DNA from: Desulfuromonadales bacterium
Lineage (GTDB): Bacteria > Desulfobacterota > Desulfuromonadia > Desulfuromonadales > Syntrophotaleaceae
Assembly (NCBI GenBank): GCA_013619105.1
Contig: JABXKU010000027.1
Location: 1-33,500, forward strand
Direction of reading: 5' to 3'
DNA length: 33,500 nucleotides
Shown: piece by piece, positions 1 to 7,607 of the stretch
How positions within the stretch are numbered: the first letter of the stretch is position 1
How the letters are laid out: every line of letters starts with the position of its first letter
Program-made: the position numbers and the translations under genes
The notes under the pieces: model-generated
What the model was told of the DNA's origin: nothing
Seen by the model: the letters and a program-made list of their open reading frames with translations, nothing else
The model's database searches: none

Positions 1-2163
1 GTTTTGCTTTCTCGAGATTTTCCAACAGTTATGAATCCGCTGATTACGAGCGAAATCTTTGGGAATGGTAGCGGCGGTTATATCCTCGATCTCCAGATCG
101 GCCAGGGCCTCACGGTCAAGCTTGAAACGTCGCAAATTATTGGAAAAGAGCAACACCCCGCCTTCGGCCAAAAGCCCTAGGGCCTGGCGCAACAAAGCGA
201 CATGATCCCGTTGCACGTCAAAGGTGCCGGTCATCGACTTGGAATTAGAGAAACTAGGCGGATCGAGAAAGATCAGATCAAAACTCCCCTCGGCCTGCTC
301 CAACCAGGCCAGGCAATCGGCCTGCAGCAGGCGATGGCTGCCGTCTAGTTGAAACCCATTCAAAGCCAGGTTACGCTGAGCCCAGTCGAGATAGGTGCGG
401 GACATGTCGACGGTCAGGGTCGAAGCAGCGCCACCTTTTAAGGCATGCACCGTGGCACTGCCGGTATAGGCAAACAGGTTGAGAAACCGTTTACCGGCGG
501 CCAGCTCCTGCACCAAAAAACGGGTCGGCCGATGATCGAGAAACAGGCCGGTATCGAGGTAATCGGTAAAGTTGACCCAAAAACGGCAGTTGCCCTCCGC
601 CACCTCGTGAAATTGTTTCTGTTCTTGCAACTTACGATATTGGGAAGGGCCAGACTGGCGGCTGCGCACTTTTAGAAAGATCTGCTCCGGCGTCACCGCC
701 AGGGCTTCAGGCAGGACGGCCATGGCCTCCTTGAGGCGCTGCCGGGCCATATCGGCATCGACGGTATCGGGCGCCTGGTACTCCTGAACATGCACCCAGG
801 TCCCGTAAAGATCGACAGCCACGGCATACTCGGGCATATCGGCATCGTAAAGACGGTAACAGGAAATATCATTCTTTTTCGCCCAGCGACCAACCTGGCG
901 CAGATTCTTCTTAATGCGGTTGGCAAACATTATAGCCCCGGCACTTAATGGCGGCGCTGGCTGAGCAGGCCGTAGATCTTTTTGGGCGCCGAAGAACCAG
1001 CGTTCTTCAATGTCAAAGTGTAGCAACTGGCACTGCAAGGCGCCGTTGTACAAGCTATGTTTGCGGCGGGCGCGGATGGCGATCTCCTTTGCCAGATCGG
1101 GATTGCCGGTAAAGATAGCGGCCTTCCAGCCGACGAAGTGACGGCGCAGGTTTTCACCAAGACGGCCGTACAGATGCACCAGTTCGTCACGCTCGCCGAG
1201 ACGTTCGCCATAGGGCGGATTAGCGATCAGCAGCCCCGGTCGATCTTCCATATTATCCGGTGGTCGCAGATCGGCCAAATCAGCGGTAGAGAAATGCAAC
1301 TGCCCGCCAAGCCCAGCCCGGTCGGCATTGAGATGCGCAGCGCGAACGGCCTTGGAATCCAGATCCCGGCCGGCAATCATCGGTAGTAGAGCCAGCCCCA
1401 CCTTACGACGTTCCCGTGCTTCCTGCAGCAGCCCCCGCCAGATATCGGGTTGATGACCTTTCCAGCCCTCAAAACCGTAATAAGGGCGTTGCAGACCGGG
1501 GGCGATATCGGCAGCCATCAACGCCCCCTCAATCAGCAGGGTACCGGAACCGCACACCGGGTCAAGCAAGGAACCGCCGGCTGCGGCAATCTTTGGCCAC
1601 CCGGCCCGAAGTAGAACGGCGGCGGCAAGATTCTCCTTCATCGGCGCCAGTACCCCTTCGGTGCGGTAGCCCCGGCGATGAAGACTAACCCCTGAGAGAT
1701 CGATGCTGAGAGTCGCCTGATCCTTGTCCAGGTGAAGATTGATCCGCACATCGGGACACTCCACATCAACGGAAGGCCGCGTGCCGCAACGCTCACGGAA
1801 CCGATCGACAATAGCGTCTTTGATCTTGAGGGCGGCGTACTGGGAATGGCCGGCCTGGGACCGCCCCAATTGGCAGGAAACCGCAAGAGTACCCTCAGCA
1901 GAGAGATGTTCCTCCCATGGCTGAAGTAACGCTTCAGCATAAAGATCCTCAGGACTCGCTGCAGCAAAACGAGCCACCGTCAACAACACCCGACTAGCCA
2001 AGCGGGACCAGAGACAGACCCGATAAGCCAGTTTGAGGTCACCAGAAAAAGCGACCCCTGCACGGGTTTCAGAAATATTTTGGGCGCCCAGAGCGCGTAA
2101 TTCCTCAGCCAACAGCGGCTCAAGACCTTTAGGGGCGGGGGCGAACAGTTCGTATGAAGTCAT
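1..2163 (-). CDS. rlmKL: Bifunctional 23S rRNA methyltransferase RlmKL (3' end beyond window)
   Basis: This predicted cytoplasmic enzyme methylates 23S rRNA with two SAM-dependent domains, making m2G2445 (RlmL half) and m7G2069 (RlmK half) by analogy with E. coli. The frame is open for 721 codons from an ATG at 2163 to the window edge without a stop. The E. coli protein is about 702 residues, and the last visible residues (DFARNQRIHNCWKI) match the usual C-terminus, so only a few codons are missing. A THUMP-like region covers roughly residues 45-155. SAM motif I DPVCGSGT is at 201-208 and the catalytic NPPYGER at 315-321. The second methyltransferase has DPPSFSNS at 634-641. No strong ribosome binding site precedes the ATG. 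There is no frameshift: I checked the frame at several points along the gene. Confidence 0.93.
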   Translation of the reverse strand, partial: MTSYELFAPAPKGLEPLLAEELRALGAQNISETRAGVAFSGDLKLAYRVCLWSRLASRVLLTVARFAAASPEDLYAEALLQPWEEHLSAEGTLAVSCQLGRSQAGHSQYAALKIKDAIVDRFRERCGTRPSVDVECPDVRINLHLDKDQATLSIDLSGVSLHRRGYRTEGVLAPMKENLAAAVLLRAGWPKIAAAGGSLLDPVCGSGTLLIEGALMAADIAPGLQRPYYGFEGWKGHQPDIWRGLLQEARERRKVGLALLPMIAGRDLDSKAVRAAHLNADRAGLGGQLHFSTADLADLRPPDNMEDRPGLLIANPPYGERLGERDELVHLYGRLGENLRRHFVGWKAAIFTGNPDLAKEIAIRARRKHSLYNGALQCQLLHFDIEERWFFGAQKDLRPAQPAPPLSAGAIMFANRIKKNLRQVGRWAKKNDISCYRLYDADMPEYAVAVDLYGTWVHVQEYQAPDTVDADMARQRLKEAMAVLPEALAVTPEQIFLKVRSRQSGPSQYRKLQEQKQFHEVAEGNCRFWVNFTDYLDTGLFLDHRPTRFLVQELAAGKRFLNLFAYTGSATVHALKGGAASTLTVDMSRTYLDWAQRNLALNGFQLDGSHRLLQADCLAWLEQAEGSFDLIFLDPPSFSNSKSMTGTFDVQRDHVALLRQALGLLAEGGVLLFSNNLRRFKLDREALADLEIEDITAATIPKDFARNQRIHNCWKISRKQN

Positions 2164-2214
2164 GGTTTAAATCCGTAATCGATGCTTCGTGATAAATGAT
2201 TGGCAAGCAGTAAG

Positions 2215-2254
2215 GCGCAAGGCGTAAAAGGCTTAAACCCATTACGCCTTGCGC
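2215..2254. repeat. Intergenic perfect hairpin, 13-bp arms
   Basis: GCGCAAGGCGTAA (2215-2227) is followed after a 14-nt spacer by its exact reverse complement (2242-2254). The loop carries GGCTTAAACCCA. There is no T-tract, so it is not a typical intrinsic terminator. It lies between the ends of rlmKL (start) and the DASS gene (stop). A related hairpin with a similar loop lies at 5962-6005, which suggests a dispersed REP-like family. Confidence 0.6.
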
Positions 2255-2306
2255 ATCACATATTTCAGTTTGCAGTGTACCTCAGCAGACGACGACGTTA
2301 CCAGCA

Positions 2307-3875
2307 CTATCCGGCAACCGGGCCGAGCCACAGGGGCAACTCATTAAATACGATGTGAAACAGGGGTACAACTAAAGAATAGGTCAGCAAGGTAATCAGT
2401 AAGATGCTGAGTAAATTGAGACCGAAGCCACTGCGAACCATCTGCGGAATAGTGATATAGCCGGAACCAAACACGATAGCATTGGGCGGTGTGGCCACTG
2501 GCAGCATGAAGGCACAGGAGGCTGCAAGAGCCGCCGGTATGAGCAATAGCAGAGGATTCTGGCCCAGGCCAATGGCCACCGCTGCGAGCAGCGGCATGGC
2601 CATAGCGGCGGTGGCCGTATTGGAGGTCAGTTCGGTAAGAAAAATAATTAATGCCGTAACAGCAATCACCAGCAGTAGCAACGGTGCTCGTTGTAATAAC
2701 ATCACCTGGCCGCCGATCCAGGTTGACAAACCGGTACTCTCAAAGCCCGCTGCCAGGGACAGTCCGCCGCCGAATAGCACCAGGACTCCCCAAGGCATCT
2801 TCGCGGCCCATTTCCAGTTCATGACGAAACGAAGGCTTCGCAGATCGACAGGAATGAGAAACAGCAGCAGGGCACCGGTCATAGCGACGGTCGCATCGCT
2901 GATCATGGCCGAATGAGGCAGGAATGGAGCCAACCAACTCCGGCCGATCCAGGCCAGGGCGGTCAGTACAAACACCAGCGCCGTCCAGCGTTCACCGGAC
3001 TGCATGGGGCCGAGCTGGCGCAGTTCGTTGAGAATAATTTCACGCCCCCCAGGCAGCCTCTGCAGGCGCAGAGGATAGGCCCATTTGGTCAACCACAGCC
3101 AGGTCAAGGGCAGCATTACTACCGCCAGCGGCACCCCGACCAACATCCAGCGGGCAAAGGTGATTTCATAGCCGTAAACGTTCTGCAGATAGCCAGCAAG
3201 TACCATATTCGGCGGAGTGCCGATCAAGGTCGCCACACCGCCGATGGTAGCGGCATAGGCAATGCCAAGCATCAGGTTGATGCCGAAATGAAAGCGCCCC
3301 TGGGAAAAATCAATCTCCCCCTCCAGCCCTTCCTTACGCCCGGCCTCCACCACTTGCTCAATGATTGCCAGACCGATGGGCATCATCATCACCGCCGTCA
3401 CGGTATTGGAAACAAAGGCCGATAAAAAAGCCGATGCCAGCATAAAACCAAAAATCAGCCGACCGGGTGAGAAACCGACCGAGCGCACCACCTGCATGGC
3501 GATCCGACGATGCAGGTTCCAACGTTGCATGGCCAAGGCGATAATAAAGCCACCCATAAACAGAAAGATCAATTGATTGGCGTAGGGCGCCGCCGCCTGG
3601 GACGTAGGCATAATGCCAAGCAGTGGCAGTAACGCCAGCGGCAACAGGCTAGTAGCCGGTATGGGGATCGCCTCGGTCATCCACCAGGTCGCCATCAACG
3701 CCGCCACAGCCAGCATCCGTTGGCCTTCAGCGGACAGCCCCTCAGGGGTCGGCAGCAACAGACAGAGCAGAAAAAGTAGTGGTCCCAGCAGCAGACCGAC
3801 ACGCTGACGCCTCGAAGCACTTTTCACGACGGCCGTCTCTTCAATCGAAGCCTTACGAGGCATCTTGAAATCCAT
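2307..3875 (-). CDS. DASS-family (SLC13-type) sodium/anion symporter
   Basis: This is an inner-membrane secondary transporter of the divalent anion:sodium symporter family, which carries dicarboxylates, sulfate or similar oxyanions. The protein has 522 residues and about a dozen hydrophobic segments. The family's two internal-repeat signatures are visible: SNT at 156-158 with TPPN at 220-223, and SNT at 418-420 with TPPN at 462-465. These SNT motifs form sodium and substrate sites in the VcINDY structure. The chosen ATG at 3875 overlaps the TGA stop of the upstream mog gene (TGATG), so the two are probably translationally coupled; a TTG one codon upstream is less likely. The substrate cannot be read from sequence. 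Coupling to a molybdenum-cofactor gene is unusual and makes an oxyanion other than a dicarboxylate worth considering, but that is inference. Confidence 0.9.
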   Translation of the reverse strand: MDFKMPRKASIEETAVVKSASRRQRVGLLLGPLLFLLCLLLPTPEGLSAEGQRMLAVAALMATWWMTEAIPIPATSLLPLALLPLLGIMPTSQAAAPYANQLIFLFMGGFIIALAMQRWNLHRRIAMQVVRSVGFSPGRLIFGFMLASAFLSAFVSNTVTAVMMMPIGLAIIEQVVEAGRKEGLEGEIDFSQGRFHFGINLMLGIAYAATIGGVATLIGTPPNMVLAGYLQNVYGYEITFARWMLVGVPLAVVMLPLTWLWLTKWAYPLRLQRLPGGREIILNELRQLGPMQSGERWTALVFVLTALAWIGRSWLAPFLPHSAMISDATVAMTGALLLFLIPVDLRSLRFVMNWKWAAKMPWGVLVLFGGGLSLAAGFESTGLSTWIGGQVMLLQRAPLLLLVIAVTALIIFLTELTSNTATAAMAMPLLAAVAIGLGQNPLLLLIPAALAASCAFMLPVATPPNAIVFGSGYITIPQMVRSGFGLNLLSILLITLLTYSLVVPLFHIVFNELPLWLGPVAG

Positions 3876-4432
3876 CAATTACTTGTTTTGACCGCGGATG
3901 CCGGGCGAAAGGCCTTGAGTCGGCTTTCGTTCGTCTCCAGATAGGGCCCACCAACTAGATCGATACAATAGGGAATGGCAGGAAAGACCGCATCGAGGCA
4001 TTCGGATATGGCCTTGGGCTGGCCGGGCAGATTGACGATCAACGAACTGCCGCGAATACCGGCGGTCTGGCGAGACAAAATGGCCGTCGGCACCTTCTCC
4101 AACGACACCTTACGCATCAACTCACCGAATCCAGGCATCAGCTTGTCGCAAACAGCTTCAGTGGCCTCAGGCGTAATGTCCCTCTCGGCCGGGCCGGTGC
4201 CGCCGGTGGTGATCACCAGACAACAACCTTGCTCGTCGCATAGTTCACTCAAGGTCTGCACGATAGTCTCTCGTACATCGGGGATCACCCGCAACACCTC
4301 CTGGTAGTCCGACACGAGCACCTGCCGCAGGTACTCGACAATCGCCGGCCCACCGCGATCCACATACTCACCACGGCTGGCCCGATCAGAGACGGTGACA
4401 ATTCCGATACGGGCGATCTGTTGTGTACTCAT
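3875..4432 (-). CDS. mog: Molybdopterin adenylyltransferase Mog/MoaB family
   Basis: This protein probably adenylates molybdopterin before metal insertion, a cytoplasmic step of molybdenum/tungsten cofactor synthesis. The 185-residue protein has the MoCF-binding fold signatures: TVSDRAS near the N-terminus and TTGGTGPAERDITPEA in the middle, then the PGF-E-MR stretch typical of MogA. The start at 4432 is chosen over an in-frame ATG at 4447 because AGGAG sits just upstream of it. Its stop overlaps the ATG of the DASS transporter. The Wtp tungstate/molybdate transporter lies 2 kb further along, which fits a molybdenum/tungsten theme, although terminators separate them. Confidence 0.9.
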   Translation of the reverse strand: MSTQQIARIGIVTVSDRASRGEYVDRGGPAIVEYLRQVLVSDYQEVLRVIPDVRETIVQTLSELCDEQGCCLVITTGGTGPAERDITPEATEAVCDKLMPGFGELMRKVSLEKVPTAILSRQTAGIRGSSLIVNLPGQPKAISECLDAVFPAIPYCIDLVGGPYLETNESRLKAFRPASAVKTSN

Positions 4433-4473
4433 AGCCTCTCCTGTCATTGAAGTTACGGGGCATTACTACAACA

Positions 4474-4563
4474 TCACCTAGTCTTGATGTATCGATTGAT
4501 GGCCAGGTCCAGAATCAAGCAGGCTATCAAACCGGTTTCCGAGGAGGCTGTCGAGCTTACCAT
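4474..4563 (-). CDS. Possible 29-aa single-span membrane microprotein
   Basis: A short reading frame upstream of mog starts at ATG 4563 with AGGAGG about 10 nt before it. It encodes 29 residues with a hydrophobic core (GLIACLILDLAI) followed by a basic tail ending YIKTR. Its stop lies about 40 nt before the mog start, so it could be a leader or small membrane protein in the same transcript. I recognise no family, and a chance frame is quite possible. Confidence 0.25.
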   Translation of the reverse strand: MVSSTASSETGLIACLILDLAINRYIKTR

Positions 4564-4724
4564 GAGCCGACTGCCTCCTAGGCGCCGATAATGGCCCTCG
4601 AGATCGCAGAGATGATCGCCATACCGCACCCATTAATTAAGCAGATATTATTTAAACGGTCAAGGCCCCCCGGTGCGGATATAAGTTTTTCCGACAGACG
4701 CTGCCCCCCCCTGCAATTTCAACA
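4564..4724. other. Noncoding stretch upstream of mog
   Basis: This AT-rich and then GC-rich stretch lies between the possible microprotein and the terminator. On the minus strand a TTGACC near 4665 could be a -35 box, but the matching -10 (TTAATT) is weak. No coding sequence with convincing composition is seen. Confidence 0.4.
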
Positions 4725-4764
4725 AAAAAGCCGGGTCCCCTGTGCACTGGGAACCCGGCTTTTT
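4725..4764 (-). terminator. Rho-independent terminator, probably bidirectional
   Basis: A 12-bp stem, AAAAAGCCGGGT (4725-4736) with ACCCGGCTTTTT (4753-4764), extends inward by three G:C pairs with one bulged A. It has a T-tract in either direction. It lies just downstream of the SlyD-like gene that ends at 4784. Confidence 0.85.
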
Positions 4765-4783
4765 ATTGTACAGTTAGCGACCC

Positions 4784-5296
4784 TTAGTGCTTGCCGCAAC
4801 CGGTGCAAACATGGCCGCCTTCGCCTTCTTCGCCGCCTTCATCACAGGAAGGAGCATCAGCCTCCAGGCCAGTTTCAACAATTTCCAGATCAAAGACCAG
4901 GGTTTTGCCCGCCATGGGATGATTGGCATCCATCTTGACCGATTCCTCGGTAATTTCAGCAACCATCGCCGGTACCGGCTGACCTTCGGGATCGCGCAGA
5001 TGCAGGCGCTGACCAATCTCAAGTTTCATATCCTCAGGGATCTGGCTTTTAGGAATATCGATAATCATTCCGTCCTGAAGTTCACCATAGGCGTCAGCGG
5101 GAGCCATGGTAACGGTCTTCTTATCGCCGGCGACCATGCCAGTAACTGCATCGTCAAAGCCTTTGATAAGCTGACCAGAGCCAACGGTGAACTTGAGGGG
5201 CTCTTTGCCCTCGGAGGTATCAAAAACATTGCCGTCTTCGAACTTACCAGTGTAATTCACGGTAATGGTATCACCGTTTTTAATTGCTTCAGACAT
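4784..5296 (-). CDS. slyD: SlyD-like FKBP peptidyl-prolyl isomerase with Cys/His tail
   Basis: This is a cytoplasmic prolyl cis-trans isomerase and chaperone of the SlyD type. The 170-residue protein has the split FKBP domain (NYTGKFEDGNVFDTS at the front, LVFDLEIVETG at the back) interrupted by the insert-in-flap chaperone domain, with the conserved DANHPMAGK stretch. The C-terminal tail is rich in Gly, Glu, Cys and His (C-DEGGEEGEGGHVCTGCGKH), like the metal-binding tail of E. coli SlyD, which delivers nickel to hydrogenase. The ATG at 5296 is preceded by AAGGAG; the longer in-frame ATG at 5422 lacks a ribosome binding site and homology. A close paralogue lies directly upstream. Confidence 0.92.
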   Translation of the reverse strand: MSEAIKNGDTITVNYTGKFEDGNVFDTSEGKEPLKFTVGSGQLIKGFDDAVTGMVAGDKKTVTMAPADAYGELQDGMIIDIPKSQIPEDMKLEIGQRLHLRDPEGQPVPAMVAEITEESVKMDANHPMAGKTLVFDLEIVETGLEADAPSCDEGGEEGEGGHVCTGCGKH

Positions 5297-5444
5297 TAAG
5301 TTTCTCCTTGATTGTTCGGTTAAACCACAGCCACGGGCTTGCGGTCCGCACTGACGAAAAGGTCGGCACGCAGTTAATCTTTCTTCGATAGAACACATCG
5401 GCTGATCACACGGGGAAAACACCCTATCACCAGCAGAAGGTTAG

Positions 5445-5918
5445 TTACTTGGCGGCCTCCGCGTCAGCGTATAATTGGGCGGGATCCAATCCGGTTTCGA
5501 CGATCTCCAGATCGAAGATCAGCGTCTTGCCGGCCAAGGGGTGGTTAGCGTCAAGCTTTATAACCGTATCGGTCTTCTCGACGACCTTGGCCGAAACCGC
5601 TCGGCCACCTTGCAGAGGCAACTTGATCTGCATGCCGACTTTGAGGCTCTGCAGATGGGGCATGCTGGCCAAAGAAAATTCCAGCAGATTTGCCGGTTCT
5701 AGTTGACCATAAGCCTGTTCTGGAGCCAGCTTGATCGTCTTCTTATCACCGGCGCACATACCGAGCACCGCCTGGTCAAAACCCTTAACCACCTGGGTTA
5801 CACCGACCACAAAAATCAGTGGTGCGCGCTCCTTGGTAGAATCGAATTCCTCACCGTCCTTTAACCGGCCGGTATAATGGATTTTGATAATATCCCCATC
5901 TTTGATCGGATCCGCCAT
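5445..5918 (-). CDS. SlyD-like FKBP peptidyl-prolyl isomerase without metal tail
   Basis: This is the second member of a tandem pair (157 residues). It has the same FKBP plus insert-in-flap layout: HYTGRLKDGEEFDSTKE near the start, DANHPLAGK around residue 125, and LIFDLEIVETGLDP near the end. It ends in an alanine-rich tail (YADAEAAK) without the Cys/His cluster of its neighbour, so metal handling is unlikely. AGGAG precedes the ATG at 5918. The 148-bp gap to the next gene has no obvious terminator, so the two may share a transcript. Function as a folding helper is inferred from the family. Confidence 0.9.
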   Translation of the reverse strand: MADPIKDGDIIKIHYTGRLKDGEEFDSTKERAPLIFVVGVTQVVKGFDQAVLGMCAGDKKTIKLAPEQAYGQLEPANLLEFSLASMPHLQSLKVGMQIKLPLQGGRAVSAKVVEKTDTVIKLDANHPLAGKTLIFDLEIVETGLDPAQLYADAEAAK

Positions 5919-5961
5919 GATATTTACTCCTATTGGAAGCTGTAAGCAGTTATTTGAAATC

Positions 5962-6005
5962 CGTAAAACGTAAAGCGCAATAGGTTAAAACCATTTACGT
6001 TTACG
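5962..6005. repeat. Intergenic hairpin related to the 2215-2254 element
   Basis: CGTAAAACGTAAA (5962-5974) pairs with TTTACGTTTACG (5994-6005) with one bulged A. The loop contains GCGCAA and GGTTAAAACCA, echoing GCGCAA and GGCTTAAACCCA of the hairpin at 2215-2254. There is no T-tract. It lies upstream of the second SlyD-like gene. Confidence 0.5.
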
Positions 6006-6410
6006 TATTTAACTCGTGTCGGATTTAGATGCCCAACCATCACCAGCACTACTTTAATTCAGCAACGGCTCGCGACATGACCGCTGATTCCAGATAGGCA
6101 GCCAGCACATCGCGTTTCGCAAGCAGAGCAGCCACCGGTCCGACCTACCCCTTGCTCCTGATATTTTCCGCGCAAAAGCTAACTGCACAAACGCTTATAA
6201 TAAGACAACTCCCCTCCAAAATGCAAACCATACGCTCACCACAGTCCTTCTCGCCTTCTGAGCATTGCGCCCCATAAGCGGACGCATACAATAAAAAGAG
6301 GCTTCGGGGTGATGAGAAAAACAATACTCCATTTCAAAGAGCGGCACCGAAAACTATAAATAGTACCGCAATCAACGAGCAAAAAAACGCTTTGGCTAAA
6401 GGCGCAACAG
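6006..6410. other. Gene-poor intergenic stretch
   Basis: About 400 bp lie between the SlyD-like pair and the wtp cluster. The only coding-like signal is a 28-codon minus-strand frame at 6049-6135 (GTG start; reads VAALLAKRDVLAAYLESAV and ends AELK). It has the alanine/leucine-rich look of a real helix but no recognisable family, so it may be a gene remnant. The rest is AT-rich with A-tracts near 6290-6390, and no strong promoter was identified. Confidence 0.35.
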
Positions 6411-6456
6411 CTCAAAAAGAAGGGCGCCGCACTCCCCGTGGGGAAGGCGGCGCCCT
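6411..6456 (-). terminator. Rho-independent terminator after the wtp cluster
   Basis: A 10-bp perfect stem AGGGCGCCGC/GCGGCGCCCT (6421-6430 with 6447-6456) has an inner CCCC/GGGG pairing. On the minus strand it is followed by TTCTTTTTG. It lies 30 bp beyond the stop of the downstream wtpA copy. Confidence 0.85.
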
Positions 6457-6485
6457 ATAAACTCAGATCAACAACTCAGTTCAAG

Positions 6486-7463
6486 CTATTGTCGAACAAT
6501 GACCCTGGATTGCAATTCTGATGGTAATTGATCCCGCATATTTTCCGTTGGCACGAAGGGAGGATTGAATGGGGGTTGTCCAAAACTAGCCAAAATCTTC
6601 TGGCCACCTTCGGGGTCAAGCAGATAGTCAAGAAAAGCTACAGCTGCTGTACGGTTTGGCGCATCTTTAAGCAGAGTAATGCCGTAAGCGACAAACCGCC
6701 CCTCTCGATCAAAAAAACTACCGGGACGCTCACCGGACACCCGAACTTTTACCTGCCGATAAAAGGAGTCATAATCGACATTGGCCAGATTGACATGTTC
6801 ATCCAGAGAGACGAACTTTAAGCCATGCTGCAAGGCGATGGAGCGGTAGGCCCAGGCGTAATCAAGATCACCATTTTGCACCAGGGCAGTCAAACTGACC
6901 GACTTCCCCCGCATATTCCCCAAAGGTCTGTTAGCTAGCAGACGTTGGTAGAGACCTGGCCGCTTATAATATTTCTCTGCCAATTGCATGGCCATCATAC
7001 TGCGGTAGCCCCCAGGGTCGATATTAGGGTCGGAATGGCCGAAAGAAACCCCGGGTCGGCTGAGAATCTCAAACCAGTTATCCTTATTGATTTCATCCGC
7101 ATATTTACTCTGCGCCCCGTAGGTCAAGACCAACTCGTTGGTCGCAAAACGGATATTTCCGATACCAAGTTCCGGCAACAGACTCTTATCGATGACCTGA
7201 AAATCAGCCGACGCCATCAGGTCGGCCGGCTTGCCGACCTCGGAAATAAGTCGCGCCATCCGTGTGCTGCCACCGTGTTCGCGCTGGATGTCGACGCCGG
7301 GATAACGAGCCTCGAACTCTTTCTCCATGGCGGTAAAAGGCACGGTCAAACTGCCGGCATGAAAAATTCGCAGTATACCGGTTACTTCCGCCTGCACCGC
7401 AGGGGGAAGACACAAGCAGCTTAGCAGTACGGTTACAAACAGGGCGCGACAGATAGTGAACAT
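6486..7463 (-). CDS. wtpA: Tungstate/molybdate-binding lipid-free SBP, WtpA-like paralogue 1
   Basis: This is a periplasmic substrate-binding protein of the WtpA/ModA archaeal-type family (325 residues). A signal peptide ends near residue 25 (PPAVQA). The family signatures are present: IFHAGSLTVPF at the start of the mature protein, [24 protein letters not shown], and DPGGYRSM at 149-156. It is clearly paralogous to the copy at 9471-10457. The position that reads YAWEYRS in that copy reads YAWAYRS here (Ala205 instead of Glu). From memory of the archaeal ModA/WtpA structure, an Asp and a Glu complete the octahedral shell of the metal, so this copy may bind differently or more weakly. It follows wtpC after about 140 bp that include a palindromic repeat, and it is followed by a terminator. 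Confidence 0.9.
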   Translation of the reverse strand: MFTICRALFVTVLLSCLCLPPAVQAEVTGILRIFHAGSLTVPFTAMEKEFEARYPGVDIQREHGGSTRMARLISEVGKPADLMASADFQVIDKSLLPELGIGNIRFATNELVLTYGAQSKYADEINKDNWFEILSRPGVSFGHSDPNIDPGGYRSMMAMQLAEKYYKRPGLYQRLLANRPLGNMRGKSVSLTALVQNGDLDYAWAYRSIALQHGLKFVSLDEHVNLANVDYDSFYRQVKVRVSGERPGSFFDREGRFVAYGITLLKDAPNRTAAVAFLDYLLDPEGGQKILASFGQPPFNPPFVPTENMRDQLPSELQSRVIVRQ

Positions 7464-7528
7464 GATGATGCCTCCTCTACAAAAAAACCATCTGGAATTA
7501 AGAGAAAATCCTGAACTCTAAAGCGTTC

Positions 7529-7599
7529 ACCGCAAAGATCACAAAGCCCACAAGAAAAAACCTAAAGCCTTTCTCTGCGAACTCTGCGTTCTCGGCGGT
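7529..7599. repeat. Imperfect palindromic intergenic element, copy 1
   Basis: It begins ACCGCAAAGATCACAAAG and ends with the inverse-type CTCTGCGTTCTCGGCGGT, giving a long imperfect hairpin. A second element with the same ACCGC-AGAG/CGTTCTC-GCGGT ends lies at 14868-14949. It falls between wtpC and the downstream wtpA. Confidence 0.6.
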
Positions 7600-7607
7600 A
7601 ATTCGGT

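Noticed and set aside
1-2163. Several short minus-strand frames at 693-926, 945-1211 and 1638-1967 suggested a broken gene.
   Set aside because: They are all in one shadow frame. The true rlmKL frame is continuous from 2163 to the window edge and simply has no stop inside the window.
2482-2916. Long plus-strand frame within the DASS gene, and similar plus-strand frames within wtpB, the fusion gene, accC and pepP.
   Set aside because: They are opposite-strand shadows of well-supported genes with no ribosome binding sites or recognisable motifs.
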